From positions 2,666,001 to 2,730,000 of the forward strand of contig NZ_CP031010.1 in the NCBI RefSeq assembly GCF_003584565.2: DNA of 64,000 nt, in the 5' to 3' direction. The notes below the pieces were generated by a model. It searched no databases. It saw only the letters and a list, made by a program, of their open reading frames with translations, and had not been told where the DNA came from. Position numbers and translations under genes: made by a program. Below are positions 1 through 10,327 of the stretch, one piece after another (the stretch's first letter is position 1; each line of letters starts with the position of its first letter). The DNA is from Alteromonas sp. RKMC-009. Lineage in GTDB: Bacteria; Pseudomonadota; Gammaproteobacteria; Enterobacterales; Alteromonadaceae.

Positions 1-305
1 TCTTTCATTCGCATTAACAGATTATCACGGGTGATACCGGCATTATTGATCAGAATATCAATAGCACCAAATTCATCAGTAATGTTCTTCAGCACGGTTT
101 CCACCGATGCTTTGTCTGTCACATTTAATGCCAGGCCTTTACCGCCTGATGCAGCTAAATATTCAGAAATAGCAGCAGCGCCATTTTCGCTGGTTGCAGT
201 ACCCACAACGGTTGCGCCCTGCGCAGACAGTGCTTCAGCAATGGCTTTACCGATACCGCGACTTGCGCCTGTTACTAAGGCGACTTTACCTGATAACTGA
301 CTCAT
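1..305 (-). CDS. fabG: 3-oxoacyl-ACP reductase FabG, 5' part only
   Basis: The first about 101 residues of FabG, which uses NADPH to reduce 3-oxoacyl-ACP in each round of fatty-acid elongation in the cytoplasm. The frame starts at an ATG (303-305) as MSQLSGKVALVTG and shows the short-chain dehydrogenase Rossmann glycine motif TGASRGIG and, further on, ILINNAG. It runs off the left edge, so the catalytic Ser-Tyr-Lys part is not visible. It lies 21 bp downstream of fabD on the same strand, the usual place in the plsX-fabH-fabD-fabG operon. That context sets it apart from other SDR enzymes with confidence. Confidence 0.93.
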   Translation of the reverse strand, partial: MSQLSGKVALVTGASRGIGKAIAEALSAQGATVVGTATSENGAAAISEYLAASGGKGLALNVTDKASVETVLKNITDEFGAIDILINNAGITRDNLLMRMK

Positions 306-326
306 AATTTTCCTGATTCTGAGTAA

Positions 327-1250
327 TTAAAGATCAGCCAGTGTGTCCGGCGTATTTACCGCAACACTGGTTAATGCTTTATCAATTCGTTTAGTCAGAC
401 CGGTTAATACTTTACCCGGCCCCACTTCAATAATTTTCTCTACGCCCTGCGCGGCAAGGAACTCGACGGTACGGGTCCACTGCACCGGACAGTATAACTG
501 ACGCACGAGCGCATCTTTAATGGCTTCAGCCGAAGACTCTACGCTCACATCAACGTTGTTCACCACGTTAATCGCAGGTGCAGTAATGTTGATTGCAGCC
601 AGTGCATCATCTAACTGGTCAGCAGCAGGACGCATTAGTTCGCAGTGAGACGGCACACTTACAGCCAGTGGTAACGCACGTTTTGCACCGGCGTCTTTAC
701 ATGCCGTTGCAGCTTGTTCTGCGGCAGCCTTTTCACCGGCAATGACCACCTGGCCCGGCGAATTGAAGTTAACCGGAGACACAACTTCACCGGTTGCAAT
801 AGCTGTTTGCTGACAACACTCAGCAATGGTTTCATCGTCCAGCCCGATAATGGCATACATTGCCCCTGCTCCGGCCGGTACAGCCTGTTGCATGAACTGA
901 CCACGGGCTTCTACCAGCTTCACAGCGTCTTTAAATTCAATGGCACCGGCACAAACCAGCGCTGAATATTCACCCAGACTGTGACCGGCCAGGTAATCTA
1001 CCTGAATCTGCTTTTCCTGAAGAATACGCCAGATGGCAACGCTGGCTGTCAGCAGCGCAGGCTGCGTGATGTGAGTCTCGTTTAACTTGCCGTCTGTATC
1101 ATTCTGCACCAGATCCCACAAGTCATATCCCAACGCGTCTGACGCTTCTTTAAATGTATCAATTACAACAGGGTGGCTTTCAGCCAGCTCTTTAAGCATG
1201 CCGACAGACTGGGAACCTTGTCCCGGAAATACACAAGCTGTACGAGTCAT
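327..1250 (-). CDS. fabD: malonyl-CoA:ACP transacylase FabD
   Basis: FabD moves the malonyl group from CoA to acyl carrier protein, supplying the extender unit for fatty-acid synthesis. The 307-residue length is typical. Visible motifs are FPGQGSQ near residue 8, the nucleophile elbow GHSLGEYSA near residue 90, and SVPSHCELM near 200 carrying the catalytic histidine. It starts at an ATG. It lies between fabH and fabG in the fatty-acid operon and is probably transcribed with them from upstream of yceD. Nothing unusual was seen. Confidence 0.97.
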   Translation of the reverse strand: MTRTACVFPGQGSQSVGMLKELAESHPVVIDTFKEASDALGYDLWDLVQNDTDGKLNETHITQPALLTASVAIWRILQEKQIQVDYLAGHSLGEYSALVCAGAIEFKDAVKLVEARGQFMQQAVPAGAGAMYAIIGLDDETIAECCQQTAIATGEVVSPVNFNSPGQVVIAGEKAAAEQAATACKDAGAKRALPLAVSVPSHCELMRPAADQLDDALAAINITAPAINVVNNVDVSVESSAEAIKDALVRQLYCPVQWTRTVEFLAAQGVEKIIEVGPGKVLTGLTKRIDKALTSVAVNTPDTLADL

Positions 1251-1297
1251 TATTGTTCCTTATTGTTATCTTTATCGTGCCGGTCTGCAGACCGGAC

Positions 1298-2263
1298 TTA
1301 ATATCTTACCAGAGCTGAAGCCCAGGCGAAGCCTCCGCCGAATGCTTCAAGAAGAAGATTCTGACCACGCTTAATACGGCCATCTCTGATAGCAGTATCC
1401 AGTGCAGTAGGCACGGTTGCAGCAGACGTGTTACCGTATTTCTCCAGGGTCAGCACAACCTGATCTAACGACATGTCCAGCTTTCTGGCAGTCGCTTTAA
1501 TGATGCGGAAGTTTGCCTGGTGCGGTACCAGCCAGTCAAGATCAGATTTTGCCATATTATTGGCAGCAAGAGTTTGTTCTACAGTCTCAGACAATTTAGT
1601 GACGGCAACTTTGAAAGTCTCATTGCCTTTCATAGCACACCAGTTTTCTTCAACGGAAGATGCTACACCCCGTTGAGGATTACCGGCATAGAGTAATTCA
1701 CCGTAAGAACCGTCTGCGTGAATATGGGTAGACAAAATACCCGGTTCCTCACTGGCTTCAATGACCGTTGCACCTGCACCGTCGCCAAACAGAATGATTG
1801 TACCGCGGTCGGTCGGATCCATCATGCGGGTCAGACAGTCTGTACCAATAACCAGCACCCGTTTAGCCATACCGGACTTGATGTACTGATCGGCAATACT
1901 CAGGGCATAACAATAACCGGCACAGGCAGCGGCGACATCAAACGCAGGAATGCCGTTAATGTCGAGCATCGCCTGAATTTCACACGCTGTGCTTGGAAAT
2001 GCATGGGCACCACTGGTGGTTGCACACACAATCATGTCGATGGACTTCGGGTCGATACCAGCAGCTTCTATAGCATGCTTACTGGCTTCAAATCCCATGG
2101 TGGCGGCTGTTTCGTCAGCACCGATAATTCGTCTTTCTTTAATCCCGGTACGTTCAGTGATCCATTCGTCACTGGTATCGACCATTTTTTCCAGGTCGGC
2201 ATTAGTACGCACTTCACTGGGATAATAACTTCCGGTCCCGATAATTCGTGAATAATTGCTCAA
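1298..2263 (-). CDS. fabH: beta-ketoacyl-ACP synthase III FabH
   Basis: FabH starts fatty-acid synthesis by condensing acetyl-CoA with malonyl-ACP. The 321-residue protein has the Cys-His-Asn triad of the family: [10 protein letters not shown] near residue 112, VPHQANFRI near 248 and [11 protein letters not shown] near 278. The start is a TTG that overlaps the plsX stop codon by four bases (TTGA), with a GGAG sequence a few bases upstream. The N-terminus aligns with E. coli FabH in the IIGTGSY region, so this TTG is the likely true start. The overlap suggests that fabH is translated by ribosomes finishing plsX. Confidence 0.97.
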   Translation of the reverse strand: MSNYSRIIGTGSYYPSEVRTNADLEKMVDTSDEWITERTGIKERRIIGADETAATMGFEASKHAIEAAGIDPKSIDMIVCATTSGAHAFPSTACEIQAMLDINGIPAFDVAAACAGYCYALSIADQYIKSGMAKRVLVIGTDCLTRMMDPTDRGTIILFGDGAGATVIEASEEPGILSTHIHADGSYGELLYAGNPQRGVASSVEENWCAMKGNETFKVAVTKLSETVEQTLAANNMAKSDLDWLVPHQANFRIIKATARKLDMSLDQVVLTLEKYGNTSAATVPTALDTAIRDGRIKRGQNLLLEAFGGGFAWASALVRY

Positions 2264-3285
2264 AGCTGCTCCAACAAAACCGTTTCTATTTTACTTTTTA
2301 TTTTCTCAGGAATGCCCATTTTGGCTTCTTGCATTGCCTGATAAATCGCATAGTAAAAAGCGTCAGCGGAAGCGTTTCCGTGACTCTTGATGACAATGCC
2401 GCGCAATCCTATCAGACTCGCCCCGTTATACTGGTCGGGGTTCACCCTGTTGTAGATGCTTTTCAGCAGCGGCAACGCTATTCTGGCCATCAAACGGCTT
2501 AAAAGGTTCATTTGGGATTGTCGTTTTACTTCATTAATAACCAGTTTGGCTAAACCTTCGGTAGATTTAAGGGCAATATTGCCGGTAAATCCGTCGGTCA
2601 CCACTACATCGGCATAATCAGTAAAAATGTCATCCCCTTCCACATAACCTATATAATTCAGTGCGCTGGCATTTCTGAACAACTGATCGGCAATCTTTAC
2701 CTGCGCATTTCCTTTTATATCTTCTTCGCCTACGTTCAGTAGCGCCACTCTCGGCTTTTCAATACCGGACACTTCCTGGGCAAGTACACTGGCCATCACA
2801 CCATATTGAAACAGTATTTCTGACGTACAGTTTACGTTTGCGCCAAGATCCAGCAGAAACACTTTATGGTGACTGGCCGTCGGCATTGCTGATACAAGGG
2901 CTGGCCGGTCAATACCGGGCAATGTTTTCAGAAGATAATAAGCCATTGCCAGCAACGCGCCGGTATTTCCGGCACTGACACAGGCATCGGCCTCCCCGGA
3001 TTCCACCAGTTCAATAATGCGGCGCATAGAAGATTGCTTTTTATTGCGCAATGCAAAGGCAGGCGCGTCGCCCATATCAACGACATCGTCGCAATGCTCG
3101 ATGGTGACTCTTGCACGTTGTTCTGGCAATAAATCAGCGACAGCAGGTTCAATGACGGACTGCTGGCCACATAAGATAAATTTGAAATCTGGATGTTGCC
3201 GGATGGCTTTGAGGGTAGCGGAAAGGATAACAGGGGGACCATGATCGCCCCCCATGATATCTAACGCAATGGTTAGCTTAGACAA
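2260..3285 (-). CDS. plsX: phosphate acyltransferase PlsX
   Basis: PlsX converts acyl-ACP to acyl-phosphate, the acyl donor used by PlsY for the first step of phospholipid synthesis. At 341 residues it has the usual length. It begins [16 protein letters not shown], the characteristic PlsX N-terminus, and contains [10 protein letters not shown]. The start is a TTG (3283-3285) preceded by AGGTGA, and no ATG fits the family N-terminus better. It follows rpmF by 17 bp and overlaps fabH by four bases, so it links ribosomal protein L32, phospholipid and fatty-acid synthesis in one operon, as in E. coli. Confidence 0.96.
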   Translation of the reverse strand: MSKLTIALDIMGGDHGPPVILSATLKAIRQHPDFKFILCGQQSVIEPAVADLLPEQRARVTIEHCDDVVDMGDAPAFALRNKKQSSMRRIIELVESGEADACVSAGNTGALLAMAYYLLKTLPGIDRPALVSAMPTASHHKVFLLDLGANVNCTSEILFQYGVMASVLAQEVSGIEKPRVALLNVGEEDIKGNAQVKIADQLFRNASALNYIGYVEGDDIFTDYADVVVTDGFTGNIALKSTEGLAKLVINEVKRQSQMNLLSRLMARIALPLLKSIYNRVNPDQYNGASLIGLRGIVIKSHGNASADAFYYAIYQAMQEAKMGIPEKIKSKIETVLLEQL

Positions 3286-3302
3286 AAGTTGTCACCTACT
3301 GA

Positions 3303-3473
3303 TTAGCGGGCGATTACTTTTTTGCCTTTATAGTAACCATCTGCGGTTACGTGATGACGACGGTGTGTTTCACCCGACGTTGAATCGACAGACAAAGTCG
3401 CGCCTGTCAATGCATCGTGTGAACGACGCATACCACGCTTAGAGCGTGTTTTACGATTTTGTTGTACTGCCAT
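3303..3473 (-). CDS. rpmF: 50S ribosomal protein L32
   Basis: A 56-residue basic protein of the large ribosomal subunit, starting [20 protein letters not shown] and ending KGKKVIAR. Length and N-terminal motif match bacterial L32. It starts at an ATG and stops with TAA, and sits between yceD and plsX as in other gammaproteobacteria. The gap to yceD is only three bases. Confidence 0.97.
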
Positions 3474-3476
3474 AAC

Positions 3477-4010
3477 TTACTCCTGGTCTCGCTTAAGTTC
3501 TTTCAAAACCGCGAAAGGGTTTGGTCGCTCATGTTCCGGACTGATTTTACCAAATGTCATATCATCTTTACCAAGGCCGCAATCCTCCTCTGCATGAAGG
3601 GCTACGATAGGTAATGAGATAATCAACTCGTCTTCAAATAATTGAAGTAAATCGACTTCTCCGTGGTCGTTGACCTCTACCGGTTCATAGGCTTCGGGTA
3701 ATGCATCTGCCTCTTGCTGATCTTGTCCCTGCACCGGACTAAAACAGAATTCGGTATGAAGTGAGTGTGGAAACTCGCCATTACACCTCTGACAGATAAG
3801 TGTTACCTGTGCGCTTAAGTGACCGTGAAAGACAGTAAGACCCTGCGCGTCTTTTTCGAACTGTACTTCTGCGTTCACCCATTCATCACAGCTGACAACA
3901 GCTTCATTCAATCGTTCCAGATCTTTACTTGCGATAACACCCCGGTAATCGGAACGTTTCACAGCGCTTTTCACCGGATCGACGGTATGAGGTAATTTCA
4001 CTTTCTGCAT
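3477..4010 (-). CDS. yceD: YceD (DUF177) protein, 23S rRNA accumulation factor
   Basis: This 177-residue protein belongs to the YceD/DUF177 family, which in bacteria and plastids affects 23S rRNA accumulation and is nearly always next to rpmF. A CQRCNG motif near residue 82 and an acidic C-terminal half (DLLQLFEDELIISLP) fit the family. A CxxC-like pair is visible, but the second half of a zinc site is not obvious. It is the first gene of the yceD-rpmF-plsX-fab operon. The predicted promoter lies almost against the start codon, so the leader may be very short. Confidence 0.92.
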   Translation of the reverse strand: MQKVKLPHTVDPVKSAVKRSDYRGVIASKDLERLNEAVVSCDEWVNAEVQFEKDAQGLTVFHGHLSAQVTLICQRCNGEFPHSLHTEFCFSPVQGQDQQEADALPEAYEPVEVNDHGEVDLLQLFEDELIISLPIVALHAEEDCGLGKDDMTFGKISPEHERPNPFAVLKELKRDQE

Positions 4011-4021
4011 AGGGCGCGCAT

Positions 4022-4048
4022 ATTATAGATTTGGTATCTCAGTGTCAA
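4022..4048 (-). promoter_or_regulatory. putative sigma-70 promoter of the yceD-rpmF-plsX-fab operon
   Basis: On the minus strand there is a consensus TTGACA (4043-4048) and a consensus TATAAT (4022-4027) separated by 15 bp. The spacing is short, but an overlapping TTTTGA gives 17 bp. The -10 box ends only 11 bases before the yceD ATG, so transcription would start within a few bases of the codon and the mRNA would be nearly leaderless. This is read from sequence only. Confidence 0.5.
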
Positions 4049-4199
4049 AAGATTAATCGCCTTTTAGTCCGGATTCGACCGGTTGGCGGACAGATTGTCA
4101 GGTATTCGGGATAAAAACAGCCGGCGACTCGAAAATATCGCGGATTTATGGCTTACTCCCGCTACTATCCGGCACACTATGTAACCGAAAGAGGAATTC

Positions 4200-4826
4200 A
4201 TGTATCCATCTCCCCGCTTTATTCTGGCCACGTCTTCTGTTTACCGTCAGGCACAATTCGCTTCTCTGGGTGTTAATGCCACAATTATTGCACCGGATAT
4301 AGATGAAAGCCCGTTAACGGATGAACAGCCGGGAGCGCTGGCAGAACGGCTGGCGGCAGCAAAAGCCGGTAAGGTCGCAGCAGAGACGGAAAACGGTATT
4401 GTTATAGCCGGCGATCAGGTGGCTTCCCTGACTACCGGTTCCGGCACCACAATTATACTTGGCAAGCCCGAAACTCATGAGGCTGCAACGGAACAGCTTT
4501 TACTTAGCAGCGACCGCTGCGTGACATTCTATTCTGCCCTGAGCATTATTGACGCTGCCACAAAAGAGCAGACAACGGCTACCGAAATAACAAAAGTGCA
4601 TTTCCGTTCACTCAGCAAAACACACATTGAACAGTATCTGCGGGACGAAAAACCCTATGACTGCGCCGGCAGTTTTAAGTCTGAAGGTAAAGGTACCTTG
4701 CTGTTTGAACGAATTGAATCCCGTGATCCGAATGCCCTCATCGGCTTACCGGTTATGCTTCTGCGGGATATGCTTGCCGGTTACGGGATAGATTTATTGT
4801 TACTCGCCACTTCACTGACTGAGTAA
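4200..4826 (+). CDS. Maf-family nucleotide pyrophosphatase (YceF type)
   Basis: Maf/Ham1-fold pyrophosphatases remove modified or non-canonical nucleotides from the pool; the YceF subgroup acts on m7GTP. The 208-residue protein begins with FILATSSVYRQAQF, the N-terminal Maf motif, and later has PDIDES, an AGDQV segment in the position of the catalytic acid, and YDCAGSFKSEG, typical of YceF. A GAGG ribosome-binding site lies seven bases before the ATG. It is divergent from yceD, as yceF is from yceD in E. coli. Substrate assignment within the family is by similarity only. Confidence 0.9.
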   Translation: MYPSPRFILATSSVYRQAQFASLGVNATIIAPDIDESPLTDEQPGALAERLAAAKAGKVAAETENGIVIAGDQVASLTTGSGTTIILGKPETHEAATEQLLLSSDRCVTFYSALSIIDAATKEQTTATEITKVHFRSLSKTHIEQYLRDEKPYDCAGSFKSEGKGTLLFERIESRDPNALIGLPVMLLRDMLAGYGIDLLLLATSLTE

Positions 4827-5462
4827 TAATGATTCCAGTTCTGCAATGCTGTGCACAATAGCCAGCGGCGCAAACCGTTCCAGGTGAACCTGTGCATGCA
4901 CACCATAAGATACACCAATACGTGCAATGCCTGCGTCCTGCGCCATTTGCATATCAAAGGTGGTATCCCCGATCATAACAGCATTCGACTTATCGACTCC
5001 GGCTTCGGCGAGAAGTTGCAGGATCATATCCGGCGACGGCTTGGACTCTGCGTCATCAGCACACCGCGAAAAGCTGAAATAGTGACCGGTATCTGTGTTC
5101 TTCCAGGCACGGTCAAGTCCCCTTCTCGCTTTACCGGTAGCAACAGCAAGCGTTCGTCCGCTATTTTTTAATGAAGTGAGCATCTGCTCAGTGCCGTTAA
5201 ACATAGGGCTTGGTGTCTGGTCCTGTTCAATAAACGCATTTTTATAGGCTTCAAACAGCCGGTCTGTCAGTGCTTCATCAGTGATGTGAAACAGCTTTTG
5301 AATTGCCGGACGCAGACTGATACCGATAATTCCCCCGACAGCTTCAGCCGTTGGGATCGCTACTTCGCATTGACGTGCAGCAAGCTGCATGCAATTTACA
5401 ATTTTGGCCGCTGAATCCATCAACGTGCCGTCCCAGTCGAAAATAACAAATTTATACTTCAT
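4812..5462 (-). CDS. HAD-superfamily phosphatase (phosphoglycolate-phosphatase-like)
   Basis: A cytoplasmic phosphohydrolase of the HAD-IA subfamily, 216 residues. The nucleophile motif FDWDGTLMDS is at residues 8-17, the conserved lysine lies in ESKPSPDM and the acidic motif IV is MIGDTTFDMQMA, so all catalytic residues appear present. A helical cap lies between the first two. It overlaps the 3' end of rluC by 11 bp and converges with the maf gene, overlapping it by 15 bp. In several gammaproteobacteria a HAD gene follows rluC in this way. The substrate is unknown. Confidence 0.88.
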   Translation of the reverse strand: MKYKFVIFDWDGTLMDSAAKIVNCMQLAARQCEVAIPTAEAVGGIIGISLRPAIQKLFHITDEALTDRLFEAYKNAFIEQDQTPSPMFNGTEQMLTSLKNSGRTLAVATGKARRGLDRAWKNTDTGHYFSFSRCADDAESKPSPDMILQLLAEAGVDKSNAVMIGDTTFDMQMAQDAGIARIGVSYGVHAQVHLERFAPLAIVHSIAELESLLLSQ

Positions 5463-6402
5463 TTAACTGCTTTAGCGCTCTGGTTAATTGTTCATCAAGG
5501 GGCGCCTGAAAACGAACAGTTTCTCCGCTGCCAGGATGTATAAACTGAATGCTGGCGGCATGCAGAAACAGACGCTTTAAATCACGGCTACGCATCGTGT
5601 CATCGAACTGTTCATCGCCATATTTGGGATCGCAGGCAATAGGATGACCGGCATGCAAACAGTGCACACGTATTTGATGCGTTCTGCCTGTTATAGGAGA
5701 TGCTTCTACCAGGGTGGCATCCTCATAGCGCGTCAGAATGCGGTAGCGGGTTTCTGATGGTTTACCGTTTTCATTCACGCTCACCAGCCTTTCGCCGGAT
5801 TGCAGTACGTTTTTCAACAACGGCGCTTTTACCTTAAAGCGGTTTTCAGGCCATTGACCGGCGACCAGTGCCTGATAGCGCTTGTCCATTTGTCCGTCAC
5901 GGAGCTGGGCATGCAGATGGCGCAGTGCTGAACGTTTTTTAGCAATGATAATGCAGCCGGAAGTGTCCCGGTCGAGACGGTGTACCAGTTCCATAAACTG
6001 AGCATCGGGTCGTAGTGCCCTGAGGCCTTCAATCAGGCCGAAATTCAGGCCGCTGCCACCGTGCACCGCAGTGCCTGAAGGTTTGTTAATAACCAGAATG
6101 CGGTCATCCTCGAACAATATACAATGCTCAAGTTCTGCCACCTTATCCAGTTTCGGATTCGGCGTATCTTTGGGTTCTGATACCCGCACCGGCGGAATGC
6201 GGATAACATCATCAGCCTGAAGCTTATATTCCGGCTTTACTCTGCCTTTATTTACCCGCACTTCACCTTTACGCAAAATCCGGTAAATCATACTTTTCGG
6301 CACACCCTTTAACTGGGTACGCAAATAATTGTCGATGCGCTGCCCTTCGAGATCTGGCTCGATGGTAACGAAACGAACTTGTTGGGGGGTATCTTCTTTC
6401 AT
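5452..6402 (-). CDS. rluC: 23S rRNA pseudouridine synthase RluC
   Basis: RluC makes pseudouridines at positions 955, 2504 and 2580 of 23S rRNA in E. coli. The 316-residue protein has an S4 RNA-binding domain at about residues 17-65 (RIDNYLRTQLKGVPKSMIYR) and the RluA-family catalytic motif HRLDRDTSG at about 140, with the active-site aspartate. The later GRTHQIRVH motif is also present. It starts at an ATG and is divergent from rne, an arrangement shared with E. coli, which separates RluC from the closely related RluD and RluA. Confidence 0.95.
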   Translation of the reverse strand: MKEDTPQQVRFVTIEPDLEGQRIDNYLRTQLKGVPKSMIYRILRKGEVRVNKGRVKPEYKLQADDVIRIPPVRVSEPKDTPNPKLDKVAELEHCILFEDDRILVINKPSGTAVHGGSGLNFGLIEGLRALRPDAQFMELVHRLDRDTSGCIIIAKKRSALRHLHAQLRDGQMDKRYQALVAGQWPENRFKVKAPLLKNVLQSGERLVSVNENGKPSETRYRILTRYEDATLVEASPITGRTHQIRVHCLHAGHPIACDPKYGDEQFDDTMRSRDLKRLFLHAASIQFIHPGSGETVRFQAPLDEQLTRALKQLNEV

Positions 6403-7041
6403 GGGCGGGAGTATACCTGAGCAAGTATGGATACGCTAAAGCTAAATAGCGCAAACCGGGACCATTTCAACAGACAATTGAGGGTCCTCCCGTTCTGCCG
6501 GATTGGTTAAAGAACAGCCATTCTTACGCTCGGGTCTGTCTTTTATGTAATTAATTTCTGAATATGACGTTTTTTAGTACAAAAGGGAGTTAACTTTGCT
6601 TGCTAAACCCGAAACGATGGTGAGATAATCGCGTGTGATTTTGCAGTAAACATGCTGAGCAAAATCCGGTTCGAACTTAATTAATGAACCATAATATTGT
6701 GCGGACAACTGAATAAACGCATTCGTCCGGTTTATAAAGGCAGCACAAAAGCCTTTAGAACGTTGCACAAACTGATGAAAATAAAGTTCGCCGTTTAGCA
6801 AACAGAATTAAATTGACCTTTGCCCCTGTAATGACGGGGGTGAAAATGAAAAAAGATAGTAAGGGCCGTCGTTCCCGACACCCCGCATTTAATTGTCCGG
6901 CTAACTGAAAAATGCCGGTATTTATGGGTAATACGACTAAACAACAAATCCCGCACACAGCCGTGAGGCTGGGTGACGCGTATTTGCACGTGTCATTTTG
7001 ATTTTGTGTCTAAGCGGCTGTACAAAACAGAGTTAGATACA
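6403..7041 (+). promoter_or_regulatory. rluC/rne divergent control region and long rne leader
   Basis: A 639-bp stretch without a convincing gene between the divergent starts of rluC and rne. In E. coli rne has a long 5' untranslated region with hairpins through which RNase E controls its own mRNA, and the length here fits such an arrangement. A possible plus-strand promoter is TTGCTA (6600-6605) with GATAAT (6624-6629) 18 bp later. Near the start codon, CAGCC-GTGA-GGCTG (6958-6971) can form a tight hairpin. Short open frames here show no codon pattern or ribosome-binding site worth calling. The assignment is by position and analogy. Confidence 0.4.
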
Positions 7042-10000
7042 ATGAAAAGAATGTTGATTAACGCAACTCAACAAGAAGAGTTGCGCGTTGCCCTGGTTGA
7101 TGGGCAACGGCTGTATGATCTTGATATTGAAAGCCCGGGTCACGAACAAAAGAAGGCGAATATATACAAAGGTAAGATTACCCGCGTAGAACCCAGCCTT
7201 GAAGCTGCTTTCGTAGACTACGGTGCAGACCGCCATGGCTTCCTGCCTCTTAAAGAAATTGCCCGCACTTACTTCCCGAAAGGTTATAAATTCGAAGGCC
7301 GCCCGAACATCAAAGATGTGATTAAAGAAGGCCAGGAAGTTATTGTTCAGATTGATAAAGAAGAGCGTGGCCAGAAAGGCGCAGCCCTCACTACTTTCCT
7401 GTCACTGGCTGGTAGTTACCTGGTACTGATGCCGAATAACCCCCGCGCAGGTGGTATTTCCCGCCGCATCGAAGGTGATGAGCGTACGGATCTGAAAGAT
7501 GCCCTGTCCCGCCTGGATTTACCGGACGGCATGGGTCTGATTGTCCGTACTGCTGGTGTAGGTAAATCTTACGAAGAACTGGAATGGGATTTAAAAGTAC
7601 TCCTGAAGCACTGGGAAGCCATTTCAGAAGTCGCTGAAAGCCGTGCGGCGCCATTCCTTATCCATCAGGAAAGTAACGTTATTGTCCGTGCCATCCGCGA
7701 CTATCTACGCCGTGATATCGGTGAGATCCTGATTGATAAAACCAGCATCTATGAAGAAGCCCTGCAGCACATCGAACTGGTGCGTCCGGACTTTGCTAAC
7801 CGTGTAAAACTGTATAAGGGTGATGTACCTCTGTTCAGTCACTACCAGATTGAAAGTCAAATCGAATCAGCTTTCCAGCGTGAAGTCCGTCTGCCTTCCG
7901 GCGGTTCAATTGTTATCGATCCGACAGAAGCCCTGACATCCATCGACATTAACTCTGCCCGCGCAACAAAAGGCGGAGATATTGAAGAAACAGCCCTGAA
8001 TACCAACCTTGAAGCCGCCGACGAAATTGCCCGTCAGTTGCGTCTTCGCGACTTAGGTGGTCTGGTAGTCATCGACTTTATCGATATGACACCGGTCCGT
8101 CACCAGCGCGAAGTTGAAAAACGTATGCAGGATGCTGTGCGCTCAGACCGTGCACGTGTTCAGCTGGGGCGTATCTCACGCTTCGGCCTGCTGGAAATGT
8201 CACGTCAGCGTTTACGTCCTTCTCTGGGCGAGTCAGCTCACCATGTATGTCCGCGCTGTTCCGGTCACGGTACAATCCGTGGTACCGAATCTCTGGCGCT
8301 GTCGATTCTGCGGATTATCGAAGAAGAAAGCATCAAAGATAATACCGGTCAGATTGAAGCTCAGTTGCCGGTACCGGTAGCCACCTACCTGCTGAATGAA
8401 AAGCGTAAGTCAATCAATGTGATCGAGAAGCGCCATAACGTTTCACTGCTGTTGATCCCTAACCCTCACCTGGACACGCCGCATTACGAAGTTGTTCGCC
8501 ACCGTCCGGATGAAGTCATTTCAGATGCAAGCTATAACGTTGCCCTGAAAGAGCAGGACGAGACAGAGGCCTATAAGCCGGCCGCAGCACCGGTAAAACG
8601 TGAAGAACCTGCATTGAAAGGTCTGGTTGCGCCGACTCAGGCTCCTCCTGCTCCTGTAGCAGCGCCTGCAGCGAAAGAAGCAACTGCACCGGCAGCCACT
8701 GAAACCCTGTTCACCAAACTGGGCAAATGGATTTCTTCTGTTCTTGGCGGTGAAGACAAGAAAGAAGAAGAAACAAAGACAGAAGAGAAGAAGCGTAGTC
8801 CGCGTAATAATCGCAATAATGACAACCGCAACAGAAAACCACGCAACAACCGTAACCGTCGTGGTAAGCAGTCTGAGAACAGCAATGAGCGTGATGAGAG
8901 TAAACAGACTCAGAAGCGCCAGGATGATAAACGTAACAGCCGTCCTAAGTCCCGCCGTAAGCCGCAGGAAGATAAAAAGGACAAGCCGGAACAGCAAAAT
9001 CAAAACCGTGAGGCCGAAGCGCAAACTGACAATCAGGAAGCGCAGCCAGCCCGTAAGAAGCAGGTTGCCGAGCGTCGTAAGCGTCGTGACAACCGCCGCA
9101 GCGTTCGAGTGAATAAAGACGCAGCGGATAAGCCAGCGACACAACAGCCTCAGGCAGACAAATCTGACACTAAACACTCTGCAGTTGAAGTGAAAGAAGC
9201 CGTCACAGAGACTGTACAGACTGTAGCCCCTTCGGATACTCAGTTTGCTACAGAAACACCGGCCAGCAGCCCTGAGCAGAGTCGAAAAGGCCCTGAGCTG
9301 ACTCAAGACAGCCCTGAGCCAACTCAGGCTGACGCTGAGCAGAGCAACACCAGCAAAGCTAAGAACACTGATGTATCTGCTTCTGCGGAAACGACAGAGC
9401 AAGCAGACAGTACTGCGTCTGAACAGGATGCTTCCGGCGAAGAAAATGGTCAGAAGCGTGAAAGCCGTGGCCGCTCACGTCGTTCTCCGCGTCATGTGCG
9501 GGCAGCGGGTCAACGTCGTAAGAAGGAGCAGTCACCTGCCGGTGACGTAGCAGAGGACAACGCACCACAGCAGGTCAGTGAGGCTTCTGAAGTTGCGGAT
9601 TCTGATGCAGCTACCGGCGCAGTACAGGATGAACTGCAATTTGATATTGCACATCCTGAAGAAGATACGCAGGCTAAAAAGCCAAAATCAGCGAAGCCCC
9701 GTGTACGTGTTGACGGTGATCAGCTGACCGCTGTACCGGCTTCTCCTGAGCAGGTTGAGATTAACCTTGCTGCCCATGCAGAATCAGAAACTGAACAGCA
9801 GAATACTGCTCAGGAAACGGAAAGTGTTACTCAGGAAGCACAGAGTTCAACTGAAACGCCTGCTGAAACACAGGCTACGGAAACGGTAGCTGGAGTTGCT
9901 GAAAAAGCAGCACCGGTATCTGAAACCCCTGTAGCTGCCACGGCAGAGAAAGAGGTGAAATCTGAAGCCGTAGCACCTGTTGCCAAACCTGCGGTTGCGA

Positions 10001-10242
10001 AAGCCACTTTCAGAGCAACCAGCAGCACCGGACAAAAATCAGCATCACATCCGATGGCATTGCCACCAGTTGTAGAAGCAGTGTTCAGTGATGTAACAGC
10101 AGGCGCGATGAAAGATGAAAGCCGCCCTGCACTGCTGGTGTCAGGTAAAGCAGCATCGGTATCACAGGCGACTTCATCCGCATCTGCGGCTATGACGTTA
10201 CCGGCCAGTGCACCTGAAGTAGCAGTTGCTGAAGAAGCCTGA
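7042..10242 (+). CDS. rne: ribonuclease E
   Basis: RNase E is the main endoribonuclease for mRNA decay and rRNA/tRNA processing and the scaffold of the RNA degradosome at the inner membrane. The start at 7042 gives [20 protein letters not shown], the same as E. coli. The S1 domain covers about residues 38-120. The metal-binding aspartates lie in [20 protein letters not shown] and VVIDFIDM, and the zinc-link is CPRCSGHG near 404. The non-catalytic half is rich in Pro, Ala, Glu and Arg. An amphipathic stretch, [17 protein letters not shown] (residue 554 on), probably binds the membrane, followed by arginine-rich RNA-binding segments. The C-terminal [10 protein letters not shown] region may be the PNPase-binding microdomain. 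The total of 1066 residues is normal. Confidence 0.97.
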   Translation: MKRMLINATQQEELRVALVDGQRLYDLDIESPGHEQKKANIYKGKITRVEPSLEAAFVDYGADRHGFLPLKEIARTYFPKGYKFEGRPNIKDVIKEGQEVIVQIDKEERGQKGAALTTFLSLAGSYLVLMPNNPRAGGISRRIEGDERTDLKDALSRLDLPDGMGLIVRTAGVGKSYEELEWDLKVLLKHWEAISEVAESRAAPFLIHQESNVIVRAIRDYLRRDIGEILIDKTSIYEEALQHIELVRPDFANRVKLYKGDVPLFSHYQIESQIESAFQREVRLPSGGSIVIDPTEALTSIDINSARATKGGDIEETALNTNLEAADEIARQLRLRDLGGLVVIDFIDMTPVRHQREVEKRMQDAVRSDRARVQLGRISRFGLLEMSRQRLRPSLGESAHHVCPRCSGHGTIRGTESLALSILRIIEEESIKDNTGQIEAQLPVPVATYLLNEKRKSINVIEKRHNVSLLLIPNPHLDTPHYEVVRHRPDEVISDASYNVALKEQDETEAYKPAAAPVKREEPALKGLVAPTQAPPAPVAAPAAKEATAPAATETLFTKLGKWISSVLGGEDKKEEETKTEEKKRSPRNNRNNDNRNRKPRNNRNRRGKQSENSNERDESKQTQKRQDDKRNSRPKSRRKPQEDKKDKPEQQNQNREAEAQTDNQEAQPARKKQVAERRKRRDNRRSVRVNKDAADKPATQQPQADKSDTKHSAVEVKEAVTETVQTVAPSDTQFATETPASSPEQSRKGPELTQDSPEPTQADAEQSNTSKAKNTDVSASAETTEQADSTASEQDASGEENGQKRESRGRSRRSPRHVRAAGQRRKKEQSPAGDVAEDNAPQQVSEASEVADSDAATGAVQDELQFDIAHPEEDTQAKKPKSAKPRVRVDGDQLTAVPASPEQVEINLAAHAESETEQQNTAQETESVTQEAQSSTETPAETQATETVAGVAEKAAPVSETPVAATAEKEVKSEAVAPVAKPAVAKATFRATSSTGQKSASHPMALPPVVEAVFSDVTAGAMKDESRPALLVSGKAASVSQATSSASAAMTLPASAPEVAVAEEA

Positions 10243-10289
10243 GGCTGGCAGCCCTGTTGAGGCTGTCGATCCCTGCACGTGATAACAAA

Positions 10290-10314
10290 GCCGTACCTTG
10301 AGTACGGCTTTTTT
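10290..10314 (+). terminator. Rho-independent terminator after rne
   Basis: Inverted repeat GCCGTAC (10290-10296) and GTACGGC (10302-10308) with a five-base loop, followed by six T residues. It lies 48 bp after the rne stop and just before the start of the kinase-like gene, so that gene probably has its own promoter or depends on read-through. Confidence 0.85.
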
Positions 10315-10327
10315 AATGGTAAAAATA

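Noticed and set aside
1718..2251. Plus-strand open frame of 177 codons opposite fabH
   Set aside because: Reverse strand of a clear fabH with all catalytic motifs; no ribosome-binding site or domain.
8521..9402. Long minus-strand open frame of 293 codons inside rne
   Set aside because: It is antisense to the low-complexity Arg/Glu/Pro-rich half of RNase E; such composition suppresses stops on the other strand. The predicted protein is Leu/Arg/Phe-rich nonsense without motifs.
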